NCBI GenBank assembly: GCA_022497155.1
Contig: MU385764.1
Coordinates: forward strand, 63,427 to 127,426
Reading direction: 5' to 3'
Source of the DNA: Whalleya microplaca
Lineage: Eukaryota; Ascomycota; Sordariomycetes; Xylariales; Xylariaceae
Length of the DNA: 64,000 nt
The notes below the pieces were generated by a model. That model had not been told where the DNA came from. It worked only from the letters and a program-made list of their open reading frames with translations, and made no database searches. Positions 25,301-37,190 of the stretch are shown here, piece by piece. The position numbers and the translations under genes are program-made. Positions within the stretch are counted from its first letter, which is position 1, and each line of letters opens with the position of its first letter.

Positions 25301-28300
25301 TAACACCAACCCCGGATGAAAAAGTATGTACGTGGTATATATCGAGCAGCCCACAGCTACCGTAGCCTCTCGATACAAGCGTGTCAATCAGAGTGCGCGT
25401 CCACCCAACCTTCAATATAATCTCGGCCTTATTATTTGCGGCTTCAGACGGTTCGGCTCGAGCAAGTTCCCACTCATTCCCCAGAACAAGCAATGTCTCA
25501 CGTTGCAGGATGCGATATTATCATTGTTGGGAGCTTCACTGCGCTATTTCTTACTGAGATTCTAGGAAAAACGAGACCTCATTGCTCGACGACGCGATTG
25601 TCAGGTCCTCGTAATGAAATACTCGCTGACCCTTTTCCGTACCTTATCAGCCCTGTGAATATACTTGGTATTATGGGTAGGTCTTTCACCCTTGTTAGGT
25701 GCATCTTCAATTCGTTATTGGGGTGAGGTACAAGACAGGGGTATAATAATTTGGCCTCCAACCGCAGTATAGAAAGCCTGCAAATAACGTCTTGTTGGGA
25801 TTCAACGGGCCGCCCCCGTATCCTGATAGAGTCTTGTGCGATATTGTGAGGGAGCTCGTGGAGACTACTGGCGGCTGGGTGATTGTCTTCAGCTCGTTCA
25901 GAGTCCTCATTCAGCTAGAATATTCCACGAATCCACGATGATGACATCGTTCTCCTTTATCCTCTTGGTAGTAAGTGTCACTGCTCACCGCTGGCATACA
26001 TGTATGGGTCTCCTCAGCCTTAAAACATAGGTAATGGACCAATGGCGCAGAAAACAGCCTATAGGTCTGACAGCTATTGGCTTACTATCACCTCGAGGTG
26101 GTATTGTCGTCTCTTCCCTTTCGGCCCGCAATGCCCTTATGTAACTTGTTATCGTTCTAGTGCCTGTACGTTCAGGCGGAGTGCCGATAGTCCTGGTGCG
26201 CATCATGCTCGTCATGAACATCCCGGCGTTATTTGCACCTATAGTATTAAGCCCAACAACTACCTAGTGCTGTAACTTCGAGCTTGCTACCAGGTAAAGA
26301 TTTGATTGACATAGCTAACTATACTCCATCTCTCTTCCGCGGCTAGGATATAACGTCTTACCTTTGTTGGGGAGGCGGAGTCTGCTTGATTAGGGACTAA
26401 TAAGGAAGTATATCTATATGCAAGTGTACACTCTATCGTGGCACGATGCACCTAGCTATTGACGTATCCCAACGTCCTGGAAGATGACGGCACTGCTGGG
26501 GAAATAAACTCACATCGTACAGGACACTATCCTGATAGGAAATCCGGGGTAGATAAACGCGCATCTAGAGAACATGGGGGGATGTGGTATCTTCGACGGC
26601 CCTAGCACGAGGATGTATCACAGCTCAAGCCATGTAACCCGTCGGACAAACCGATGCTCGAGCTCGTGTCTCGCAATAGTTCGTCACTAGGATAGTCTTA
26701 TAAACCATTATAGTTAGCCGTCCGCTTCCTCCAAGAGATACCGTATGTCACAGCCTAGGTAAGGTTCGACTATCATGCCATCCATCTGCCCTATAATAGA
26801 TAGTAACGCCATGCTGAGAAATGACAGATGGCAGATGCGAATACCGGGAACCAGCAATGTTATCGCCGAATATCTAGGTGCCCTCAGTAACTGAGACCTG
26901 GTGATCCGTAGTGGTCGCACTTGGGACCGGATCGATCGGCTCCGTACTCTCGGGGAGCGCCGGGATATATATCGGGGAGTCTTATGTAATTCAGGAGGCG
27001 TCTATGTCTCACGATACTGTAAGAAGGGAGTGGCATGAGTGAGGCTTGTCGGTATGTTCTAGGTAAATATCCGATGTCAAATCGAGCCACGTTTTTGATC
27101 TGATCTGGCAGTTCTGGTCAACGTTAAGAGTATGTATGTCTCTGGGACGAGCCAGAGAAGGGCTCTGATTGGCTGATAAATATGACCGGACCGGAAGTGA
27201 TCGGCATTGAGCCTCTGGCGTAATTTTAGGTCCAGAATCGTCTAAAATTTTAGCGATGGCGAATCGCGGTCTCGGCGGTGTCTATATTTAACGGCGCGAT
27301 CTTATCTCGTTCTTCTACTCAATTGGCGGTCAGAGAGTTGAAGAGATCGTGATCGCAGGGCGATCTTTGATAGACGCGAGTTTGACTCTACTTATGTACG
27401 CCGTGCTTTAGTAACTATTCAAACTTTTGTAGCGCCGTATCACATACGTACATGTGAGATAGATGGCAGGCATTCGCAGATACTGAGAACCTGAACTGGT
27501 TATTATATCCGGGTTGTCCAGACTATAAGGAAGCTTGGGCCATCATACTGCAAGTCCTGACAGGGACCCATGCCCAATAGATCAGAGCCCCTGACAATAA
27601 TAGATAGACAGTAGATTAAATACGAGCGCATACTGTGCCTAGCGCAAAGAGACTCGTTTCGAGTTGCAAACGTTTATTGGTACTATGTATTATCAATCCT
27701 TTCGGTAAGCTCTGATTGACGATAATCTATCAGCCTTGTCGACATGGCAGCATTGTCTAAAGCAGTTTCAAAGCTCGTGGTTGGTTGCCTGGCTGTCTAT
27801 AACAGCTATATACATGTAGCTCCTCATTAAACTTATCGTGCTTTTGGTATTAACATATAGCGCCCACCTGGGACTATGGATTTATTATAATCGTAGAGCT
27901 TCTCGCGGCATGATTTTGTGCTATTATGTATGAGATGGGTTTCATAGTTCTTAGGTGGTTAATGAAGAGTGAACTAGACTCGATCATTCAGAACGCTACT
28001 AATCTTGAGCAGCAATGTCGGAAGCAATAACAACGTTTCTAATGTCCTGCTGTCAGAGGAGAGGTGCATTCTCATGATGCAAAGTGCCTATACAGTAAGA
28101 TTCCTACGTCTGTACTCGGGTTCAAGAAATTGTAGGAAGAAATGCGTAGGCGGGGTCTATCACAGGCGACTATGATGGTTCTAATCTGTAGCGAGATATG
28201 AAGTTATAATGGCGCAAGATAGGGTTACTACGACGGATCCATCGCTACATAAAGGGTAAGTAGATGTGCCGATCATGACACGAGACGGAAGGGTGTCGCT

Positions 28301-29254
28301 GAGTGAGGGACGATGAGGGGGAGACAGGGAGGCAGGGAGGTTGGAACTTTCATGGCTGCCGAATCTTTGAAGAGTTTATAGAATAAGCGATTGTTACTTC
28401 CAGCATGAGAGCGGCAGAGCGGCAACTAGCATGCGTTATCCGTAAAAAGAGGCAGCAGGATTGTCTCGTGGAGGAGGACAAGTTACATCCAGGATCGTCT
28501 GGCGAAAGCTGTGAAGGAGGGCCGCTGTCGGAGTCTTATCAGCGTCTGGGGTCGTGCCGTGTCGGAGAGCTTATCATTATCAGAATAAACCAGATGCTGC
28601 CGTCGACCAAGTTGGGTATAAGGCTGGAATTGCAACCACGCTGTATCTAAACTGTAAAGGCCTTTGCATTTTCATATGCATATATTCGCGAACAGCCAAC
28701 CGTGGAGAATAGGCAGATATAAAAAAAGATGGTGGAGTAGGTATGTAGTCGGCATCGGGGAAGCCTTTGAAGCCTCAGATCGCGAGGTCTAGAGTCGGTC
28801 GGCCTGCCGGGGTCTCGCAGATCATTGTATGATCTTGAGGTAACAGTAGTATGATTTTAGAGTCCAGCCCCGCCGTATCCGGAGCAGCCTCAGGGTTGTG
28901 AGTGGCGCCTAGACCACAGCTGCCAAGGGATTCTGAATTTCTGATGTTTTTTCTTTTCCTTTTCATGGGAAAGGTGCTTCGATTTTCTGTTCAGACCAGC
29001 TTCAAGAAAAGCTATCCCCACTGAACATGGAGTACTCCATACCCCAATCTTTGCAGTGGACTCCTGAGGACCATTAAATGGGGCAAAATATGCAGTTGAA
29101 AAATTTTCTCCTTATCCCCCAAGCTTTCGAGATAGCTTCAGACATGAATGGACGGAGCCCCGCCATTTGTCTCTCCTCGCGTTCGTAATGTGTCTCTGTT
29201 GAGGGTGTGCTACACATTTGGTTGGCCAACTTAGAACTTTGAAGTCGTTACGAC
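19355..29254. other. Ten-kilobase gene desert with repeats and relics
   Basis: No intact gene is supported. Simple repeats: (ACAT)n near 20369-20393, a (TAGG)n tract near 20506-20535, a TCAGTCTG tandem at about 20656-20692 and a long (CA)n tract at about 20880-20957. Coding relics are possible at 25783-26273. An LTR-like promoter block may lie at about 27130-27450. Short frames elsewhere (for example 22890-23186 and 28405-28650) show no recognisable motif. Confidence 0.45.
26040..26273 (+). pseudogene. Possible relic of a membrane-protein gene
   Basis: One frame reads QWRRKQPIGLTAIGLLSPRG, continues hydrophobic to ALM, meets one TAA, then continues LVIVLVPVRSGGVPIVLVRI and MNIPALFAPIVLSPTTT. 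Apart from the single stop it looks like consecutive membrane helices. CAA-to-TAA is a change that RIP makes readily. A nearby stretch in another frame, 25783-25941 (NNVLLGFNGPPPYPDRVLCD), is also protein-like. Family not recognised. Confidence 0.25.
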
Positions 29255-29256
29255 TA

Positions 29257-29766
29257 CTAGCGTTGGCTAATTCGCCTCCTCACGCCCAAAGGGCGTTGCG
29301 CTTTAATTAGGAAAAGTCCCTAGTAATTGAGAAAATAACTGGGGGTTTCAGGCTACTTAGATTTTGGTGTAGATCACATACGAATAGAGGTAGTTTATAT
29401 ATTGTAATAATCCCAATATTACAATAATCTCGCATTTAACTATTACAAAAAGTGAAGCTCCAGATAGTGATGCCTTCTATAATTATAGGGGACTTAGTGG
29501 ATAAAGACCCTTATATTTATAGCAGTCTTACTGGCTAAGCTGGTATAAATGCCCTAGAGTATATTAGATCGACATTTTGCTTAAGAAATCAGTAGGCTGA
29601 AACAAATGGAAGTATCAGAAATATTTAATTACCTAAAGCTACATGAGTCTATAAGCAGGTTACTAATAAAACGGTTGTATCTATTAGCGTTACGAATTAC
29701 TAGGTACTTTTCTTAATCAAAGCGCAACGCCCTTTGGGCGTGAGGAGGCGAATTAGCCAACGCTAG
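29257..29766. mobile_element. MITE, copy 2 (same family as 10972-11489)
   Basis: 510 bp, with the same first 70 or so bases as copy 1 and the matching inverted right end, flanked by TA (29255-29256 and 29767-29768). The left inverted repeat is essentially unchanged. The right one has several differences (TTTTCTTAATCAAAGCGC against TTTTCCTAATTAAAGCGC in copy 1). The AT-rich interior is recognisably homologous but more divergent than the ends, with many transition differences, as expected after RIP or age. No coding capacity. Confidence 0.9.
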
Positions 29767-29768
29767 TA

Positions 29769-32700
29769 GCAGGGGTCGGCTCGTCTAATGATTACTGACA
29801 GGGAACTGGCAAGGATGAGAGAGAGCTAGGGCCAGGCGGTGGCCTACAATAGCCTAGGAGCTAGCCAAGATATCTTGTCCGCAGCAAAATACCCCAGGCG
29901 CCGACGTTCAGATCCCTCTTGTGGGTCTTTTCAAGATTCGTACTGTGCAGGACAGAGATAACAAAGTGCCAGGAGGACAGGGGGTACTTGGATATCTGAC
30001 AAGGTGAAATATGAACATACACGCAGACACGGAACTCGCGGAATTCTGTAGATGGGACAGCACACGCAACAACATCAAATCTACCAACTTAAAATTCGAC
30101 CTACTACGTAGCTGACCTTACCTAAGGCTGAGGTGAAACATTAGACCCAGGGGTTCATGCTGTACTTCGTTGACCTGACTCTTGATGGCGCGGGTTGTAA
30201 GTAAGCTACATATTTATACGTGGAAATAAAGGTGAGAGCTCAACAGCCACTAGCTGGCCACCCATGTTCTGTCAACCGGAGCCAATGCTATTATTACCAA
30301 ATGTAGGTAGTACAAATCTGCGAGGCTCTGACGCGCAAGGGGTTGATTCACTGACGACTCCTCGGGGACTGCTAAAATTATAGTGACTGTAGCTAATATA
30401 TAACGACATGTTGAATGTTGGTAGGAGAAGCGGGAAGGCTATTATAAAGCACGCGTGCCCCCTTTCAGTCTAGGAGTAGTCGCCGTCCTGTGTTAGTTGC
30501 AGGACTGCGAGTGATATTCAGTATCAGGTGAATTCAAAGAGTAGATCACCAATTGATCAGCGAAGTCTAGAAGCCTAGCACCCCCTACTATAGAACTACT
30601 ACATACATACATAGTACAAGTACGCAGTAGTATAGCATGTAGAGATATCACACCATACTATCCGTACGCTCCGGAACCAGGAGGTTTGCGAAACGTTCTT
30701 CAAGATGTAAGGCGCCGCTGAGTATCGCTAAAGAACACTAAATACAGGGTCGTTGCTTGCTAAATATCAATCTGGTTCATCATCTGAGGGACGCCAACGG
30801 TGTAGTGCGATGGAAAAGTTGCCGATAATCGAACTATTTCTTTGTTATGCGGAATTAGAATCAGCCTATGCCAGTCATAGTGGAACAATTCCTTTCCTGA
30901 CCTGGCCTGACCTTATCGGTCGCTGCCGGCTCCGACCTGATCCACAACTTTTATATTGATAGTACCAGCTAACTTATACTAGTATCTACATACTATAGTC
31001 GAGTATAGATTAGATACAATGGGAATCTTATCATTCTTGAGTGCACTTATCCATCCTAACTGGCTAACGATCTAGGTAATATCTCTTGCGCCAATAGATG
31101 TGTCCATGTTTTTCGGATGAACGAGGTCTCTGCTGCCTGTCTTTGGGTGAGACATCGCGCAGACTGCTAACACTGCCACCACAGCATCCTGAACTTTCGA
31201 CGGTGCACTATCATGATTCTCGGCCGGTTGATAGCACGTCATACTGATCAAGTCTTGAGCCAGCTTTAGGAGTAAGATTTGACTTTTTTCAATTTGTTTT
31301 ATTTTAGGGTTTAAGGGTCTCTTCTCTAGGGGTCCAAATCGTTGACTTGAAGTTTAGAAAACGGGAGGATCTTGCATTTGCATTACACAGCGGTAGGTCG
31401 ACGGGAGCTAAGGGCTCTGTACAATCTTCAGTGAAGGTTAACTCTAAGGCTGCGTAAATACACAGTAACCTTAGAGTGGGTGCTACAATTTACAGCCTTG
31501 GTTCATATATATTCACATGTTTGGAATCGATGCCGCAGGTTCCGGGCGCAAACTATATGTATGCCATACCTTCATACGGCCGTCTGATTCATATTCCTCA
31601 CATCATATTTCTGAGACAACCGAAGACAAAATAGATATTGTCATTATCTAGGCTTGTCTCATAGATAGCAAGCCGCTCGTGGCACCATCACGATGAGACG
31701 CAAGTGGCGTCTTTCTAGGCTTCTCATTGATCAATCGCATCGAAACGAACTTTTTCATTACCAAGTACAATTGGATTACAGTTTACCGTGCATGATTTTG
31801 CCGCAGTTCGAGCAGTTGTAACAGTCGCAGCGCCTCACGTACGCCACGGTTACAGTAGCACCAGTAGCGCTGCATTGCATCGCTGCCGTCAATTGTCCAA
31901 TGCCCGAAACGTAGGGAGATAACCAAGAAATTTACTTGGTTGGATTTGTCGCCTTCTAGTCGTAGGCGCGACGTCATCCCCGACCCTCGGGTAAGTACCA
32001 CTACCTTTTAGCCCTGTCAGATTGTACGAGATGAAACCCTGTCGGTACGTATAGCGGGGCCCACTTTCGCCCATGGAGTTTGGGACTGCGCTTAGCTGGG
32101 GTTGATGGGGCAGTGTGCTCTCCACTGTGCGCTCACCATACTCGGATAGAGGTATCTGAGTGGTAGAGTGGTGCTCCTACTGCAAGAGATTCTCCCTTTT
32201 TTTTATCATGTATCCTTTCTTTCTTGCAGATGGGCCCATCGTCGTTTGATATGCATGCACTTCGTATGCGCGCTCCTCCTCCTCGTTGCAACCATCACGC
32301 TGACGACTCTTCTACATAGATGTACGAAGGTGGTGACAAGAGTGCAGCGGTTATAGTCTATATGTGTAATAATATTGTTCTAGTTGGATGTATGTAGGTA
32401 CAGATGGAGGGAATCGGAAGAGGACCATCATCATCAGATAAGGCCCGTGTGTAAACTGTAAGTATAGGCTTTCACCGATGTGTGCGATATCGGATTGTCA
32501 AGTCAACAAAGTCGAGTGGGATGGCACAACAAAAAGGAATTAATCGCGATCTAGATAACCTAAACTTTAGCCCAACCCTTCGACGTTTTGAATTATACTA
32601 TGTACCATATGGATTGTTTTATTATTCTTACCCTGTGGGATATTGCAAAATAAGCACATGTAACATAGAGCCACACAGAACGGGTGGTCTGGCTGTATGG

Positions 32701-33200
32701 CTGCAGGTTATAGCACAGTGTGTGGATACTAGTGACCGGCGAACCGAATCAGCATTACCCACTGTCAGTTGCGATTCCTTCAATCCAATCCTTGCCCCGT
32801 CCCCCTCCATCCCCCAGTGCTCCACACTACCATATTATGTATGTATACATACAGTATGGCTATCCTACATAATACAGTACAGTGGTAGAAGTGGGCGATA
32901 AAATCATTTCCGGGGTGTTTCTTAGCCCTCGCGCGTAGTGGACCCATGCCCGATAATTTCACAGTGCACAGAGCCTACATAGCAGGCTAGTGGTTAGTTA
33001 CAGGAGGTACAGTAGAGGAGGTACAGTACATAGTAGTAGGTAGGCAGGTAGGCAGGAGGTAAGCCGGCGGGAGGATAGGCAGGAGCAAGGCAGGCCGGCA
33101 AGGTGAGTTCGCCCCCAGCTGCCCCAGCGGTTGGACTCAATAACTCAATAAACCTGACATAACTGCCAATCCACCGTCTCCCGCTTTTCCCTCTCAACCT
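29769..33200. other. Gene-poor stretch
   Basis: No gene supported. Contains a 9-bp hairpin (ACTCTAAGG at 31441-31449, CCTTAGAGT at 31469-31477) and a purine-rich tract of short GTAGGTAGGCAGG-type repeats at about 33000-33105. Frames such as 32482-32901 (139 codons) lack any family signature. Confidence 0.45.
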
Positions 33201-34664
33201 TCCAACCCTCTCTACCTACAGCTACACTACAGCTACAGTTCAGAGGCAGGCCTAGGATTGTAGATAGCTTCATCCGCAATCCTATTCATCTTCTCTTCTC
33301 TCCCTTTTCGACCTTGCCGAATAGAGAGAAGAGTCTTCTTTGCTTTCCCTCGAGTCCCTCCACCGCGGACTTCGACCGGCCACTCGACTCTGTCCGCCTT
33401 CACGTCCTGAACGTCGAACTGAGTACGCCTCGACCCGGTATCGCCACCAACGTCGAGGCTCCTGATTATAAAGCAAGAAGCCTGCCTGCCTGACTGTCTG
33501 ACTGCGCAATAATTGCATCAACGGCGGCAAACTTCCCCCCTGGAGAACCACTGTATGTTATGCTGTGTTGTGTTGTTGTGTTCGGTTGTGTTCAATCCAC
33601 TCGGCATGTCCTGTGCAAAGAGAACCAATTAAATGTAACAAAGAAGGAAAATAGTCTCCGTTCCCTCTCCTGATATATCTACGATCCTCCCCGTAGCGGC
33701 AGTCGCCAACAAACAACACCACACAGTCTTTGTGTGTTTTGCCGTTGCGTAATTGTCCCTTGGTCCCCCGGTCCCCCGGTCTCCCTCCCTCATCGACCAT
33801 ATCATATTATTTCTGCCACCTGCATCGTATGTGCTGTGCAGACAGTCTTTCCTCCAGCTCACCTTGACCTCGTGTCGTTCGGGTCGAAAAAAGAGCTTGC
33901 ACTGCTGCTGGAATATTGCCCTTGCATCTCTTGCTCTTGTCCCATTGCGAGCGAAAATATCTGGAAATCTTCTTTATGAGCACTCTCTGCATCACTTGGA
34001 TTGTGCCACCTCTTTTGTAAGTATAATTTTCTTGTCTGCCCAATCCCTCCCAATATCATCCCAAGCCTTCAGCCAAGCACCTGTCGTCCTGGTGCATACA
34101 CCACGTGGAGAGAAAAATCATGTTAGACACCGAAGCGGAAAAGAATCTGGGGAAAAAATGCGAGACGTCATTCCTGAGCGTTGATCACCTCTGACAACGC
34201 CACACGCCTTGAAATGTCTCTTCGTTTCTTGTCGGTTATGTCACATTCCAAGACCTGGACTTCTGTTTGCCGAATGCATCCTTTAAAATACCGAGCCCTG
34301 CCCATTGCTGCTGTTAGCTATGGAGATATTTGCTGGTTTGGGAGTCATTGCCAGAGTCCAGAAAGCACAATAAGAATCACCACTTATACCATGGAAACTT
34401 TCATCGAGTCACACAATGCTGATAGATACCTCTTTCTTCCCAGGCTTTTACGAGCGTCCAGCCTCCCCTGCGAAAGCCACTTTCGCTACTGCTTCTTCCG
34501 CCGTTGCGTCTGACCCGTGGTTTGAGGTTTGGAAGAGGAGAATATTCCCCTGTTTGCCTCATATAAGACCTGCTGTTCCTAAGTCCAACGGCTTCGAACC
34601 CGCCGAATTCCCCTTTCCCACCTTCCTCCCCTCATCCCCCCAGTGGCAACCCAAAACCTTGGGA
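33201..34664 (+). promoter_or_regulatory. Promoter and long leader of the PP1 regulatory-subunit gene
   Basis: Strongly pyrimidine-rich blocks (CTTCTCTTCTCTCCC, CCCCCGGTCCCCCGGTCTCC) typical of fungal promoters/leaders precede the CDS. A probable leader intron spans 34017-34443: a strong donor GTAAGTATAA, a possible branch sequence TGCTGAT at 34418-34424 and a polypyrimidine acceptor TCTTTCTTCCCAG. After its removal there is no ATG between 34444 and the proposed start at 34665. Without splicing several upstream ATGs would precede the gene. Confidence 0.5.
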
Positions 34665-37190
34665 ATGCCTTACACGCCTCCGTCCTATCGCTCTCCCGCC
34701 TCCTCAGCTCCTCCTTCACCAGACACTAGTCGAAGATCCTCCTTCAACTCGGGCAGCCCCAGCTCCCCAAGGCCTGCGCTACCGCGGTCTTCGTCCTATC
34801 TCACAAAGCATCGAAGAACGCCCTCGGCAACAGCTGCACCGCCGGCTAGAGCAGCTTCAGTTGGAGATGGCCCGATTCCCGACATCACTCCGCCGGGAAC
34901 GTCGGATAATTTGCAGGGTATGCTAACCACCCAAGTTACTCCCGTCAGACAATCACCGCCTCCCGTTGCTGATGTGCAAGCAATGCCTCCAGGGGCTATC
35001 ATTTCGCCCCCGGAATCGTCTAGTGAAGATGAAGGGATCGAGCTAGAGGAGCGAGGGAGACAGATCGAGAACATGAAGGAGCTGAAGGAGGCGATAAGCG
35101 CAATACCGCAACATCGCTCAGTCTCGCCAACTAGAACTTCGCCTGGTGACCTGCTCCTACTGCCCTCCCAAGTAAACAACCTGACTGATGGATCACGACA
35201 AAGCCTACTCACTGCCAGTTTGCCGACTCTGAAAACCGAAGGTCGCAAGATCTCGCATTCGAGATCGCACACGGATTCACAAATTTACATCTCCAGGTCG
35301 GCTGAGGCATCCGTGACCACGTCCGAGGAAGGATCCGAGCAAGACGAGCCAACTAGGAAGCCTCCGATGGTACGAAAAAAGTCGGGCGAGTTGGTGCGGC
35401 CAGCATTACGTCCTTCATCCCACAGAAGACCTTCGAGTATGCCAGGTACCCCGACTTTCTCTAAGGCCGTGCACTTTGATTCTCATCTCGAACACGTCCG
35501 GCACTTCCTGCAAGTTGACCGACCACTCGCTGTCAGCGCCAGCTCCTCTCCCGCGGACAACTATGAGAGTGACACCGAGTACCCCTTCGGAGCAGATACG
35601 AAAGCTAGCGCGCGTTCTCCGCCCTTCGAGTGGGAGATCGTCGTGAGCAACTTCCCTGCAGAATGTGCAATCCGGAAAGCCATGCCGGTCCGTTTAGAGA
35701 GAGTGTGGATGTCTCCAGATCAAAAGTCCCTGATCGGATCGATTGCTGTCGCCAATCTGGCTTTCCAGAAGAGTGTGGTCTGCAGATTCACATTCGATTA
35801 CTGGAAGACAGTGTCCGAGATAACCGCCGAGTATCACCAGGAGATTCGGGTGAGGGATAGCGAAACCGGTCACGATCGGTTTCAGTTCAGTGTGAAGCTG
35901 TCTGACCTTGCCAACCTCGAGACCAAGACGCTCTTCTTCTGCATCCGATATAACGTTAACGGCCTCGAGTATTGGGATAACAATAACGGAGTCAACTTCC
36001 AAGTCGACTTCCGCAAAAAGATGCTGCCTCAGAATGGAAAGAAGGGAATGCAGGGTGCCTCTTCGCGATCAGCCAATGGACTGCCTCGCAGCACTCGTAG
36101 AGCTAACCCCTCAACGGCCCCGCGGCCTAAGTCTATGCCAGTCGGAGCACTAGATGAATTTGGGCACAGCTCTAGACTTGTCGATTTCGATCAGCCTATC
36201 CACGAATTCCTCGGCGAGTCGGAGTCGGCTGGTCTGCGTCTGAAGAGCTCCAAATCTACCGGTAGCTTGCCTAGTGACAACCTCTCAAATAGATTATCAG
36301 CCCCAAGCGGCCAGGCATTCGCTAATAGGTACGATTTCGGGGCTTCGCTTAACGCGGCTAGACAGGCTCGTAAAGACCAGCGCGGCGATGGTCTTTACAT
36401 GAAGCCTAATAAGAAAGCTTCGTTTGGCTCTGGCTTTACGACTGAAGCATCACCCTCGGAGACTGCACCTTCTCAGACAAACGTCTCGAACTCTTCACCA
36501 CCATCTACCCCCGCATCTGACCTGCAGGCTTCTACCAACTCTACGATTCCCGGAACGAGTTCCCCTTCCTCCGCTACAATTGCGTCGTCTTCATATGAAG
36601 AGATTCTCAACAAATACTGCTTTGTACGTACTTCAGACAATCGCCTGGCATCCTAAGGGTTTGAAAAGCATCCACGGAGCTTTCCTTGTGAAGTATCACT
36701 AACCGATATATCGCTGCAGTTCAACGGATCAAAGCAGTCAAGTCCCCAAATTAGAGATGGAACCTTGCGCAGCGGTCGATATGATGGTGTGGACGATTTC
36801 TTAACTCATGGTACTAACAGCACCAACTCGAGTTCGAATGGCAGCCCCAACATGGCCGAACGACCCCATCACGGTGCAATTCACCATACGTTACGGCAGA
36901 ACATCAACCCATTTTTCTACAACGGATATCTGTCAGCAGTTGATGCCTCGCCAGCTGAGTCCCCAGTTCAGAGCCCGTCGCCGATGTCACAACGTTCTCT
37001 CAGCTCCCAAGGGTCCAGCACTCCGACAGGCAGATCAACATCCCCAGGTGCAATGGCCGGCTTCCTTCCCTTTGCTGGTACGTCTTCGATCGCCTCCCCC
37101 GCCGATCTCGCTCCATTCAACGTCAAGCATTTTCAAGATCGTTTTCCATTCGCGTCAGATACTCATACCGCGACAGCAATAAGGGGCTGA
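34665..37190 (+). CDS. Protein phosphatase 1 regulatory subunit with CBM21 domain (Gac1/PIG family)
   Basis: Exons 34665-36623 and 36720-37190. The 96-bp intron (GTACGT...CAG) joins KYCF to FNGSKQ in phase 0, giving 809 residues. The start chosen is MPYTPPSYRSPASSAPPSPD; the in-frame ATG at 34416 falls inside the probable leader intron. The PP1-docking RVxF motif is KAVHFD (Val269). A CBM21 carbohydrate-binding domain spans about residues 320-452, with FTFDYWKTVSEITAEY and the diagnostic WDNNNGVNF. Flanking regions are Ser/Pro-rich and disordered (many SSP, RRSSF and SPSP phosphosite-like motifs). Such subunits bring PP1 to glycogen and activate glycogen synthase. The C-terminal block NINPFFYNGYLS looks conserved rather than random. 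Confidence is high for the family and moderate for the exact start. Confidence 0.9.

Noticed and set aside
31300..31322. TTTTAGGGTTTAAGGG, telomere-like
   Set aside because: Only one imperfect TTAGGG unit; no tandem array and no sign of a chromosome end.
34416..34664. N-terminal extension of the PP1 subunit from the ATG at 34416
   Set aside because: The ATG lies inside a well-formed leader intron (34017-34443), and conserved-looking sequence begins at the ATG at 34665.
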